A DNA stretch of 64,000 nucleotides from an uncultured Pelagibacteraceae bacterium (GTDB lineage: Bacteria; Pseudomonadota; Alphaproteobacteria; Pelagibacterales; Pelagibacteraceae): positions 1 to 64,000 of the forward strand of contig CACKCQ010000005.1 in the NCBI GenBank assembly GCA_902598655.1, read 5' to 3'. Below the pieces are notes generated by a model. That model had not been told where the DNA came from. It saw only the letters and a list, made by a program, of their open reading frames with translations, and ran no database searches. Both the position numbers and the translations under genes were made by a program. Of the stretch, positions 17,061-25,426 are shown piece by piece; positions within the stretch are counted from its first letter, which is position 1; each line of letters opens with the position of its first letter.

Positions 17061-18233
17061 ATGTCCTTTTCAAAAGAAGAATACAAACAAAGACTATTAA
17101 AAGTTCAATCTCTGATGAGAGAGAAAAAAATTGATTTAATCATTTCTCATGACACAAATAATATGAATTATCTTACAGGCTACGATGCTTGGTCTTTTTA
17201 TTATGCACAATGTGTATTAGTGCACGTTGATTCAAAAGAGCCAATTTGCTTTGTTAGAGATCAGGATGCAGGTGGGGCGTACATAAAGACCTATTTAAAT
17301 AAAGACAATATTATTGTTTATGATGAGAGTTATATTCATACTTGGCCAAAACATCCCTATGATTACTTGACCAAAGTAATTAAAGAAAAAAAATGGGATA
17401 AACTGTCTATTGGAGTTGAAATGGATGCTCATTATTTTACAGCTTTTTGTTATGAAAAGATTAAACAGGGGTTACCAAATGCAAACATTATCGATTCTGA
17501 TCGACTAGTTAATTGGGCTAGATTAATTAAATCTAATGCAGAGATAAATTATATGAAGTCTGCTGCTTTAATTTCTCAAAAAGGAATGCAAACTGCAATG
17601 GAAGTAATTAAACCTGGTACAAGACAATGTGATGCTGTTGGAGAAATTCAAAAGTCTTTATTTTATGGTACAGAAGAATTTGGAGGTGAATATTCTAGTA
17701 TCGCAACGCTTCTTCCAACTGGAAAAGGTACATCTGCTTCACATTTAACAGCAACCCAAGATAAATTTATTGAAGGTGAAGCAACTATAATTGAACTTTC
17801 AGGTGTTTATAAAAGATATCACGCACCTATGGCTCGAACAATTTTATTAGGTAAACCTGATCAATTAAAAATAGATACAATGAATAAAACTATAGAAGCT
17901 TTACAAGCTGGAATTAATGCTACAAAACCCGGAAATACAGCAAATGATGTTGCCCAAGCCTTTTGGAAAATTTTAGATAAATATGGTATCGAGAAGAAAT
18001 CAAGAACGGGTTACTCAATAGGCATAGGATATCCACCAGATTGGGGAGAGCATACTTTAAATATTTATAAAGGCGATATGACAGTACTTGAACCAAATGT
18101 TTGTTTTCATATGATTGCAGTAATGCAGTTTGGTGATTGGGGAGTAGAAGCATCTGAATCAATCCGAGTTACCGACAAAGGTTGTGAATTGTTCTGTAAA
18201 TTTCCAAAAGAGCTACATATTAAGAACTATTAG
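17061..18233 (+). CDS. doeA: M24-family hydrolase, ectoine hydrolase (DoeA/EutD)-like
   Basis: A 390-residue creatinase/prolidase-fold protein. The N-terminal domain has NNMNYLTGYDAWSFYY near residue 35, and the C-terminal pita-bread domain has TGYSIGIGYPPDWGEH near residue 316 and the final GVEASESIRVTD. These segments closely match my recollection of DoeA, which opens the ectoine ring to N-acetyl-diaminobutyrate. Several M24 metal ligands are replaced (for example IELSG where an Asp-x-G metal site is usual), as in the non-metal DoeA and creatinase groups. It follows the EutA-like gene by three bases and precedes a polyamine-type importer, which could import the substrate. DoeB-type deacetylase is not adjacent. 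A creatinase-like substrate is the main alternative. Confidence 0.75.
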   Translation: MSFSKEEYKQRLLKVQSLMREKKIDLIISHDTNNMNYLTGYDAWSFYYAQCVLVHVDSKEPICFVRDQDAGGAYIKTYLNKDNIIVYDESYIHTWPKHPYDYLTKVIKEKKWDKLSIGVEMDAHYFTAFCYEKIKQGLPNANIIDSDRLVNWARLIKSNAEINYMKSAALISQKGMQTAMEVIKPGTRQCDAVGEIQKSLFYGTEEFGGEYSSIATLLPTGKGTSASHLTATQDKFIEGEATIIELSGVYKRYHAPMARTILLGKPDQLKIDTMNKTIEALQAGINATKPGNTANDVAQAFWKILDKYGIEKKSRTGYSIGIGYPPDWGEHTLNIYKGDMTVLEPNVCFHMIAVMQFGDWGVEASESIRVTDKGCELFCKFPKELHIKNY

Positions 18234-18271
18234 CTATTGATAATTAACTTCTTAAATGTTTTAAACACCAG

Positions 18272-19357
18272 ATGTCTAAAAATACAGAATTCGTTAAGTT
18301 CGATAAAGTTGACAAAAGTTACGATGGTAAAGTCTTAGTAGTAAAAGATTTAAATCTTAATATCTCAGAGGGCGAGTTCATTACTATGCTTGGTCCATCT
18401 GGTTCAGGAAAAACAACTTGTCTGATGATGTTGGCTGGATTCGAAACACCAACCAATGGTGAAATCTATTTAGACTCTAATCCTATTTCAAATATTCCAC
18501 CACACAAAAGAGGAATTGGAATGGTTTTTCAAAATTATGCATTGTTTCCTCATATGACAGTTTATGAAAATTTAGCATTTCCTTTAAGAGTTAGAAAAGT
18601 TCAAAAAGATGAGATTGATAAAAAAGTAGATAAAGCTTTATCAATGGTTTCTTTATCAGGATTTGAAAGTAGAATGCCAGCGCAATTATCTGGTGGTCAG
18701 CAACAAAGGGTAGCTGTTGCAAGAGCTCTAGTATTTGATCCGGCAGTAGTTCTAATGGATGAACCTCTTGGAGCTTTAGATAAAAACTTAAGAGAAAGTA
18801 TGCAATACGAAATTAAACATATTCATGAAAATATTGGTGTTACTGTAGTTTACGTTACACACGATCAAGGAGAAGCATTAACAATGTCAAATAGGATCGC
18901 AGTTTTTAATGATGGTAAAGTTCAACAATTATCAAGTCCTGATAAATTGTACGAAGAACCAGTTAATTCTTTCGTTGCAGAGTTTATAGGTGAAAATAAT
19001 ACATTTGGAGGAGAAGTAACTGACATTTCAAAAGATGTTTGTAAAGTTAAACTACAAAATGGAGAAATTTTAGCTAATCCAGTTTCAGTAACTTCCAAAG
19101 GTGATAAAACAACAGTTTCAATAAGACCTGAGAGGGCATTGATAAATCCAAAAGATAAAATGGATAATAATCAAACGGGAAAAATCGAAGAAGTTATTTA
19201 CCATGGTGATCACACTAGAGTAAGATTAGATCTTTTAGGTAATAAAGAGTTTATTTTAAAAGTTCCAAATAGCTCAAACGAGTTAGATTTAAAATTAGGT
19301 AATGAGATTAAAGTAGGATGGAACAGTCAAGACGCAAGAGCTCTAGATCCTAAATAA
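18272..19357 (+). CDS. polyamine-type ABC transporter ATP-binding protein (PotA-like)
   Basis: A 361-residue ATPase with Walker A GPSGSGKTT near residue 42, Q-loop VFQNYALFPH, signature LSGGQQQR near residue 137, Walker B VLMDEPLGALD and the switch His in YVTHDQGE. The C-terminal 110 residues form a TOBE-type domain (SIRPERALI). This is the PotA/FbpC-like class that serves spermidine, putrescine, or related importers. It follows the DoeA-like gene by 38 bases on the same strand and is followed by the binding protein and two permeases, so importer and hydrolase are probably co-expressed. Substrate may be a polyamine or a compound related to ectoine. Confidence 0.9.
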   Translation: MSKNTEFVKFDKVDKSYDGKVLVVKDLNLNISEGEFITMLGPSGSGKTTCLMMLAGFETPTNGEIYLDSNPISNIPPHKRGIGMVFQNYALFPHMTVYENLAFPLRVRKVQKDEIDKKVDKALSMVSLSGFESRMPAQLSGGQQQRVAVARALVFDPAVVLMDEPLGALDKNLRESMQYEIKHIHENIGVTVVYVTHDQGEALTMSNRIAVFNDGKVQQLSSPDKLYEEPVNSFVAEFIGENNTFGGEVTDISKDVCKVKLQNGEILANPVSVTSKGDKTTVSIRPERALINPKDKMDNNQTGKIEEVIYHGDHTRVRLDLLGNKEFILKVPNSSNELDLKLGNEIKVGWNSQDARALDPK

Positions 19358-19432
19358 TTTCTTAAATATCCCAGTATTCCTATAACAAAATGGCCTGTTG
19401 ACTCTGAATATCGTTTTTGTTGTACTTCGCTT

Positions 19433-19468
19433 ATATAAATTAATTTATATTAAACGTTTAAACGGAGG
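19433..19468 (+). promoter_or_regulatory. tandem palindromes and strong ribosome site before the binding-protein gene
   Basis: The 115-base spacer ahead of the PotD-like gene has an 18-bp perfect palindrome (19433-19450, centred on TTAA), then a 12-bp palindrome TTAAACGTTTAA (19450-19461), then GGAGG (19464-19468) four bases before the ATG. A TTGACT at 19398-19403 could be a -35 box but has no good -10 partner. The palindromes are candidate operator or mRNA-processing sites, and suggest separate control of the binding protein. Confidence 0.4.
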
Positions 19469-19472
19469 ATAA

Positions 19473-20588
19473 ATGAAAAAATTAAGTAAATTATTACTTG
19501 CTCTTTCTTTTGCTCTTTCAATAACTTCATCTGCATTTGCGGTTACAGTAGCATCTTGGGGTGGAGCTTATACAGAGTCTCAAAAGCTAGGGTATGGTGA
19601 TCCAACTGCAAAAGCTCTTGGTGTTGATATCAACTGGGTAGACTATTCAGGTGGATTATCTGAGATTAAAGCTCAAAAAGAAGCAGGTGCAATTACTTGG
19701 GATATTATCGATGTATTCGCATTTGATACTATTAACGGATGTGACGAAGGAATTTTTGTCGAATTCGATTTTGACAAAGACTTCCCTGCAGCTCCAGATG
19801 GAACTCCTGCAAGTGAAGATTTCTTTGCTCCAATGCCGAGTAAATGTGCTGTAGGAAACATTTTATATTCTTGGAACTATGCTTACAACGTAAACAATGT
19901 TGACGGCACACCAAAAACTATAAAAGATTTCTTTAACACTAAAAAATTTCCAGGAAAAAGAGCTATTTACAAATCTGCTCTAACAAACCTAGAAATAGCA
20001 TTAGCTGGTGACGGTGTTTATATGGGTAAAGGTGGATCAGAGATCTACAAATTACTAGAAACTGAAGCTGGTGTTAATAGAGCTATGAATAAAATTAAAG
20101 AGCTATGTACAGATCCAAATGGTGGATGTGTATTCTGGTCTGCAGGTGCTCAACCACCAGAATTATTAGTATCTGGTGAAGTTGTTATGGCAACTGGTTG
20201 GAATGGAAGATTCTTTAATGCTGAAATCGGTGAAGGTGCTCCAATTAAACAAGTATGGGATGGACAAGGTCTTGACTATGAATATTTCGCACTTGTTAAA
20301 GGTGGACCAGATGAAGCAAATGCTAAAAAAGCTTTAGCAATGATGACTAACACTGAAATGTTAGCTGGAAGTGCTAAATATATTGCATATGCTCCATACA
20401 GATTATCATCTTTAGAAATTATCAAAGCAAATGAGCCTTGGTACAAAGATGGTAAAACTGAAATGATGCCACAAATGCCAACTGCTCCTTCAAACACTAA
20501 AAAATACTTTTTAGTTGATCCATTTTTCTGGGCTGATAACGGTACAGAACTTGGTGAGAAGTGGGAAGCTATGAAAGCTGGTCTATAA
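19473..20588 (+). CDS. polyamine-type ABC transporter substrate-binding protein (PotD-like)
   Basis: A 371-residue periplasmic binding protein with a clear signal peptide (KLLLALSFALSITSSAFA, cleavage near residue 23). The mature start VTVASWGGAYTES is the usual opening of PotD/PotF and iron-binding-type proteins. A Cys pair near residues 87 and 123 and another near 214 and 221 may form disulfides. Two palindromes and a strong Shine-Dalgarno precede it and a strong terminator follows it before the permease genes, so its transcript can far exceed theirs. The ligand is not shown: spermidine/putrescine is the family default, but the upstream DoeA-like gene makes ectoine-type compounds worth testing. 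Confidence 0.88.
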   Translation: MKKLSKLLLALSFALSITSSAFAVTVASWGGAYTESQKLGYGDPTAKALGVDINWVDYSGGLSEIKAQKEAGAITWDIIDVFAFDTINGCDEGIFVEFDFDKDFPAAPDGTPASEDFFAPMPSKCAVGNILYSWNYAYNVNNVDGTPKTIKDFFNTKKFPGKRAIYKSALTNLEIALAGDGVYMGKGGSEIYKLLETEAGVNRAMNKIKELCTDPNGGCVFWSAGAQPPELLVSGEVVMATGWNGRFFNAEIGEGAPIKQVWDGQGLDYEYFALVKGGPDEANAKKALAMMTNTEMLAGSAKYIAYAPYRLSSLEIIKANEPWYKDGKTEMMPQMPTAPSNTKKYFLVDPFFWADNGTELGEKWEAMKAGL

Positions 20589-20623
20589 AAGAGTATAAAA
20601 GACTAGAATAATATAATATATAT

Positions 20624-20651
20624 AGGGCGACTTTTTTAAGTCGCCCTTTTT
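20624..20651 (+). terminator. rho-independent terminator/attenuator inside the importer operon
   Basis: A perfect 10-bp stem (AGGGCGACTT at 20624-20633 with AAGTCGCCCT at 20638-20647) with a four-T loop and a trailing T-run. It lies between the binding-protein stop and the first permease ATG at 20656, so it probably reduces read-through into the permeases and sets subunit ratios. Confidence 0.9.
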
Positions 20652-20655
20652 ATTT

Positions 20656-21918
20656 ATGAGCAGCGAAACAAAACAAATACTTACAACTGACGGAATTCCT
20701 TTAGAGATAAGTTTAAAAAAAGCTGAAAGAAAAAACAAAATTAGAGCATTTTTACTTGTTGCGCCATTACTACTTTTTTTGATTATTACTTATATTTTTC
20801 CAATCGGAGAAATGTTTACAAGAAGTATTGATGATAAAATGATTACAAACATGCTTCCAAAAACATTTAAGTCTATGGAGACATGGGACGGTAAAGAACT
20901 TCCATCTGAAGAAGTATTTGCTTCATTTTTATCTGATTTTAAAATTCTTGTAGAAAAAAAAGAACATGGAAAACTAGCTCAAAGACTTAATAAAGAAAAA
21001 AATGGGTTCAACACCATCACAAAAAAATTATTCAGACAGGTAAAAAGAAATAAAATTGACGAGACACAAAGTATTAAAGAACAAATAATGAAAGTTCATA
21101 AGAGATGGAGAAATGTAGAATATTGGCAAGCTATTAAAAGGACTGCACCTCCTTACACTTCAGCTAAATATTTAAAAGCTATGGATATGTATTTGAATGA
21201 AGATAACAAAATTACTCAAGTTAGCGAAGATAGAAGAATACATAGAATTTTATGGTTGAGAACTGTAGAGGTTGCTTTCTTTGTTACTGTATTCTGTTTC
21301 TTAATGGGTTACCCAATAGCCCATTTACTAGCAACACTTCCAATGAAGTATAGTAATTTATTAATGATTTGTGTTCTTCTTCCGTTTTGGACGTCGTTAT
21401 TAGTTAGAACAGCTAGCTGGATGATTTTGCTTCAACAGCAAGGAGTAGTTAATGATTTCTTTGTATTGATTGGCCTTGTGTCAGACGATAATAGGCCAGA
21501 AATGATGTACAACAAAGTCGGAACTTATGTTGCTATGACACAAATTCTATTACCATTTATGGTTTTACCACTTTACAGTGTGATGAAAACTATCTCGCCA
21601 AGTTTAATGAGAGCAGGTAAATCTCTTGGCGGAACACCTTTTGTGGCTTTTTGGAAAGTATATTTTCCATTAACCATACCAGGTATCGGGGCAGGGTGTC
21701 TTTTAGTTTTTATTTTAGCAATTGGATACTACATCACACCCGCTTTAGTTGGGGGAGCATCAGGAACCTTAATTAGTAACCAAATTGCATATCATATGAA
21801 AACTACTTTAGATTGGAGTTTTGCTTCAGCGATGGGGCTTATGTTGCTTGGAGGAGTTTTGGTTATCTATTGGCTTTATAATAAATTAGTTGGAGTTGAT
21901 AATATTAAGTTAGGTTAG
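20656..21918 (+). CDS. polyamine-type ABC transporter permease (PotB-like)
   Basis: A 420-residue permease. A cytoplasmic N-terminus of about 30 residues leads to a first helix near residues 32-50, then a long charged segment of about 140 residues (to about 195) rich in Lys and Glu, then the MetI core with about five more helices and the EAA-type loop SLMRAGKSLGGTPFVAFWKVYFP near residues 315-337. PotB in E. coli is about 285 residues, so the insertion after helix one, probably periplasmic, accounts for the extra length; this long form is seen in many alphaproteobacteria as far as I know. It starts four bases after the terminator hairpin, with no strong ribosome site, which implies weaker expression than the binding protein. 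Confidence 0.88.
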   Translation: MSSETKQILTTDGIPLEISLKKAERKNKIRAFLLVAPLLLFLIITYIFPIGEMFTRSIDDKMITNMLPKTFKSMETWDGKELPSEEVFASFLSDFKILVEKKEHGKLAQRLNKEKNGFNTITKKLFRQVKRNKIDETQSIKEQIMKVHKRWRNVEYWQAIKRTAPPYTSAKYLKAMDMYLNEDNKITQVSEDRRIHRILWLRTVEVAFFVTVFCFLMGYPIAHLLATLPMKYSNLLMICVLLPFWTSLLVRTASWMILLQQQGVVNDFFVLIGLVSDDNRPEMMYNKVGTYVAMTQILLPFMVLPLYSVMKTISPSLMRAGKSLGGTPFVAFWKVYFPLTIPGIGAGCLLVFILAIGYYITPALVGGASGTLISNQIAYHMKTTLDWSFASAMGLMLLGGVLVIYWLYNKLVGVDNIKLG

Positions 21919-21919
21919 T

Positions 21920-22774
21920 ATGGCATTACCAAAGTATACAGAAACTAGATATAGAATTTGGCACTACTTTTACATTGCCATATGTACTTTTGTTTTTATT
22001 TTTTTAATCGCACCTTTGTTTGTAATATTTCCATTATCATTTAATGCAGAAGAGTTTCTTGTTTTTTCAGAAGGAATGAAGAATTTAGACCCAGATGCTT
22101 TTTCATTAAGATGGTACAAAGATATGGTTTACGGTACAAAGAACCCATGGGGTCTTGCTGCAAAGAATAGTTTTATTATTGCTATATTTGCAACTTTAGG
22201 GTCAGTAATTTTAGGAACGGTTGCTGCATTAGGATTGAGCAGCAGACACATGCCCTTTAAAGGAATAATAATGGCAACTTTGATTTCACCAATGATAGTT
22301 CCACTTATTATATCAGGTGTTGCAATATTCTTTTTTATGGCAAAAGCAGGTTTAGCGGCAACTCATACAGGAATAGTTTTAGCTCATATAATTTTAGGAA
22401 CACCTTTTGTTGTAATTACTGTTACTGCAACATTATCAGGTTTCGATCATAGTGTAACAAGAGCGGCAGCTAGTTTAGGTAGTAACCCAGTAAATACATT
22501 TATGAAAGTAACTCTTCCGTTGATTTTACCTGGAGTAATATCAGGAGGTTTGTTTGCTTTTGTAACTTCTTTTGATGAAGTTGTAGTCGTTTTATTTTTA
22601 GCTGGTCTTGAAAATACAACTATTCCAATTCAAATGTGGACAGGTTTAAGAGAACAATTAAGTCCTACAATTCTAGCAGTTGCTACTTGTTTAATTGTTT
22701 TATCAACCTTAATATTGATAAGTGCTGAATTATTAAGAAGAAGATCAGAACGTTTAAGAGGAATTAATAGATAA
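21920..22774 (+). CDS. polyamine-type ABC transporter permease (PotC-like)
   Basis: A 284-residue permease with six predicted helices and the EAA-type loop VTRAAASLGSNPVNTFMKVTLP near residues 175-196. It starts one base after the PotB-like stop codon (TAGTATG), so the two permeases are translationally coupled and form the heterodimeric channel for the PotA-like ATPase. The length matches PotC. The stop codon abuts the stop of the convergent thiolase gene with no spacer and no terminator, so transcripts from the two strands must overlap. Confidence 0.9.
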   Translation: MALPKYTETRYRIWHYFYIAICTFVFIFLIAPLFVIFPLSFNAEEFLVFSEGMKNLDPDAFSLRWYKDMVYGTKNPWGLAAKNSFIIAIFATLGSVILGTVAALGLSSRHMPFKGIIMATLISPMIVPLIISGVAIFFFMAKAGLAATHTGIVLAHIILGTPFVVITVTATLSGFDHSVTRAAASLGSNPVNTFMKVTLPLILPGVISGGLFAFVTSFDEVVVVLFLAGLENTTIPIQMWTGLREQLSPTILAVATCLIVLSTLILISAELLRRRSERLRGINR

Positions 22775-23899
22775 TTAATTTACCGACTCGATTACAGTCG
22801 CAATACCCATGCCTAAACCTATGCATTGAGTAGATAAAGCGTATTTCTTATTTTCACGTCTAAGCAAATCAGCAGCTTTGCCAGTAATTCTAGCTCCTGT
22901 TGCTCCTAGAGGGTGTCCTAGAGCTAACGCTCCACCATCCAAATTAGCTCTCTTTTGATCGATACCAAGATCTTTTAAGCATGCTATTGATTGAGAAGCA
23001 AAAGCTTCATTAATCTCTACAATATCGATATCATTAATTGATAATTTTGCTCTCTCTAATGCTTTCTTAGTTGCTCCTATAGGTCCAAGTCCCATTACAT
23101 CTGGTTCACATCCTTTAACTCCAGTTGAAACAATTCTAGCTAAAATCTCTAAACCATTTTCTTTTGCATAGCTTTCTTCACATATCAATGTTGCTGCTGC
23201 TCCATCGGTAAGAGGTGAGGATGTTGCTGCAGTAACAGTTCCTTCTTGATCAAATGCAAGTTTTAAACCATCTAAAGTTTCTTGATTACTTTTTGGACGT
23301 ATGTTTCCATCTTTTGTGCAACCAGCGATTTCAACGATTTCATTTTTAAATTTACCATTAACTTCAGCTTCATTGGCTTTTTGATGACTTTGAATTGCAA
23401 ACTCTTGTTGCTCAGTTCTTGAAATTTTATATCTCTTGGCAACATTTTCAGCAGTAATTCCCATTGAAAAATAAACATTTGGATTTTCTTTATCTGTGTA
23501 AGGATAAGGTATTGGTTCAAAGCCAGTTGTAACTCTAGTCATACTTTCAACACCTCCACATACGAAAACTTTTCCTGCGCCCATTGCTATTTTACCTGCT
23601 GCAACATGAATAGCTTCCATAGATGAACCACACCATCTATCGACAGTCATTCCAGACGTATGTATTTCCATTCCAGATAAAAATGTTGTGAGTTTCCCAA
23701 TATTAAAACTCTGCTCTCCAACCTGGAAAGCACACCCAACAACAATATCTTCTATATCAGCAGGATTTACTTTAGTTTTAGATACAAGATTTTTAACAAC
23801 TTCTGCAAACATATTTACAGGCTTAACATCAATTAATTCACCTTTTCTTGCCATTGTAAAAGGTGATCTTGAATATCCTGCTATAACTGCTCTTTTCAT
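22775..23899 (-). CDS. thiolase family protein (acetyl-CoA C-acyltransferase)
   Basis: A 374-residue thiolase. The acyl-accepting Cys is in DRWCGSSMEAIH near residue 90, the NEAFA motif near residue 295, the catalytic His in ALGHPLGATGARI near residue 330 and the C-terminal Cys in TQCIGLGMG near residue 358. Biosynthetic and degradative thiolases are about 390 residues, so it is slightly short but complete. It would cleave a 3-ketoacyl-CoA with CoA. It ends the seven-gene minus-strand operon that starts at 30218, 23 bases after the DmdA-like gene, so it may release acetyl-CoA or a short acyl-CoA at the end of that pathway. It partners logically with the FadN-like protein at 35870-38092. Confidence 0.92.
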   Translation of the reverse strand: MKRAVIAGYSRSPFTMARKGELIDVKPVNMFAEVVKNLVSKTKVNPADIEDIVVGCAFQVGEQSFNIGKLTTFLSGMEIHTSGMTVDRWCGSSMEAIHVAAGKIAMGAGKVFVCGGVESMTRVTTGFEPIPYPYTDKENPNVYFSMGITAENVAKRYKISRTEQQEFAIQSHQKANEAEVNGKFKNEIVEIAGCTKDGNIRPKSNQETLDGLKLAFDQEGTVTAATSSPLTDGAAATLICEESYAKENGLEILARIVSTGVKGCEPDVMGLGPIGATKKALERAKLSINDIDIVEINEAFASQSIACLKDLGIDQKRANLDGGALALGHPLGATGARITGKAADLLRRENKKYALSTQCIGLGMGIATVIESVN

Positions 23900-23922
23900 A
23901 TAAGACTTATACCTACTAATTA

Positions 23923-25086
23923 TTATTTTGAAAATGGTAAAGAGGACACAATTCCTTTTCTTAATTTGTTATCTGGAGTGTGCACTAAAACTTCTGACCC
24001 TATTTTACAAAATTCATTTAAAATCATGGATAAACCAATATTTTTTTTGAATTTTGGAGAATAAATCCCTGAGGTAATTTTACCAATTAATTTCTTATCT
24101 TTTGAATATAGTGGAAAAGGAATTGAACACGGAGGACAATCTACACCATCAAATATTACTCCTTTTAATTTTTGTTTTACACCTTGTTTTTTAATCTTCT
24201 CTAAAGCATTTTTTCCAATGAAATCATGATCGCTTTTGTCACTACAATATTTTTCTAAGTTACATTCAATTGGATTATTTTCTTTCGTAAAATCATTTCC
24301 ATATGACATTAATCCTGCTTCTATTCTGTCAATTAAATTTGGGCATCCTGGAGCAATGTTAAATTCTTTCCCTGCTTTCCATATTATATCCCAAATTTTT
24401 TCTCCCATTTCATTTTTGTCGAAGTAATCTTCAAAGCATTTAAAATAAATCTCAAATCCATCTTGTTTGCTATATCCTGATCTCGCAATAACTTGTTTAG
24501 TTCCCAAGAAATCAAATATTCTAAAATTAAAAAATTTTAATTTTCTAATATCTTCTCCGAATATTGATGCCATCAAACCTTCAGACTTCGGACCTTGTAC
24601 TGCAAGAGGATATACATCTGGTTCTGTTATGCTCACATTTAGATTTAAACCAACTGCAATACCTTTTGCCCAAAGCAATACATCAGAGTCTGCTATTGAA
24701 ATCCAAAACATATCATCATCTAACTTTAACAACACTGGATCATTTATCATTCCAGCATTTTCATCTATCATAGGAATATAAAAACATTTTCCAGTCTCCA
24801 TATTTTTTAATGATCTTGGTGTCATTTTTTGTACTAATAAACTAGCGTCTGGACCTGATATCTGAACTTGTCTTTGACAAGAAACATCCCATAACTGAAC
24901 ATGTTCATTTAAATGCCAATAATCATCCTCAATAGATTTCCGAAATCTTTTTGGTAAAAGCATATGATTTACAACAGTAAAATCAGTTACACCACATTCT
25001 TCAACTCTTTTGGTGTAAGGAGTTCTTCTTATTCTCCTAGACATATTTAGTTTTGTGCTAATTTTGCTTTGTATCAACGAAGCCAT
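23923..25086 (-). CDS. DmdA-like tetrahydrofolate-dependent demethylase (GcvT family)
   Basis: A 387-residue GcvT-family protein that matches my recollection of DMSP demethylase DmdA better than GcvT: RRIRRTPYTKRVEECGV near residue 18, NHMLLPKRF near residue 41, an EHVQLWDVS block, SIADSDVLLWAKG near residue 133, and VQGPKSEGL followed by the IARSGYSK block. Folate-binding GcvT residues are in these same blocks. DmdA moves a methyl from DMSP to tetrahydrofolate. An upstream Met-rich start could begin at residue 15 (NMSRRIRRTP), which would match DmdA length better. Its operon neighbours are a thiolase, a transthyretin-like protein and a TPP enzyme, not the usual DmdBCD genes, so the methyl donor may be a compound other than DMSP. 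Confidence 0.72.
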   Translation of the reverse strand: MASLIQSKISTKLNMSRRIRRTPYTKRVEECGVTDFTVVNHMLLPKRFRKSIEDDYWHLNEHVQLWDVSCQRQVQISGPDASLLVQKMTPRSLKNMETGKCFYIPMIDENAGMINDPVLLKLDDDMFWISIADSDVLLWAKGIAVGLNLNVSITEPDVYPLAVQGPKSEGLMASIFGEDIRKLKFFNFRIFDFLGTKQVIARSGYSKQDGFEIYFKCFEDYFDKNEMGEKIWDIIWKAGKEFNIAPGCPNLIDRIEAGLMSYGNDFTKENNPIECNLEKYCSDKSDHDFIGKNALEKIKKQGVKQKLKGVIFDGVDCPPCSIPFPLYSKDKKLIGKITSGIYSPKFKKNIGLSMILNEFCKIGSEVLVHTPDNKLRKGIVSSLPFSK

Positions 25087-25089
25087 ATA

Positions 25090-25425
25090 TTATTTTGACC
25101 ACCACACTGTATAGCTGTTAGGAGAAATTATTATTGGCAAGTGATAATTTTTTTTATTATCTGTCATTTTAAATTTTATGACTATTTCACCTACAATTTT
25201 TTTCTTTTTAAAGTATTTTTTAATATCACAAATCATTTCATAATCGCATTTACAATCTTTTTTGTTAAGATTGAAATTCTGAGTAATCCTACCATTTCCA
25301 TCAGTCTTTGTATTCAAAAAAAGTTTTTTTAATTTTGAGGTTTGTATTTGATAAATCTTTACTTTGACGTTGCTTGCATGATTTCCATCAGAACCATTCA
25401 ATAAATGTGAGCTAAATTTTGCCAT
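25090..25425 (-). CDS. transthyretin/HIUase-like protein with altered C-terminus
   Basis: A 111-residue protein that aligns end to end with 5-hydroxyisourate hydrolase. The active-site His is in SSHLLN (residue 7), the Arg in DGNGR (residue 47) and the second His in YHLPIIISP (near residue 95). The family C-terminus is normally YRGS; here the end reads SYTVWWSK, so the invariant Arg and Gly are gone. HIUase hydrolyses the product of urate oxidase, but no urate, allantoin or ureide gene lies in this window. It is the fifth gene of a seven-gene operon, one base after the TPP enzyme and three before the DmdA-like gene. A hydrolase for another cyclic substrate is plausible; the true function is unknown. 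Confidence 0.72.
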   Translation of the reverse strand: MAKFSSHLLNGSDGNHASNVKVKIYQIQTSKLKKLFLNTKTDGNGRITQNFNLNKKDCKCDYEMICDIKKYFKKKKIVGEIVIKFKMTDNKKNYHLPIIISPNSYTVWWSK

Positions 25426-25426
25426 T

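Noticed and set aside
24467..24781. 104-residue plus-strand frame opposite the DmdA-like gene
   Set aside because: Antisense shadow of a conserved enzyme.
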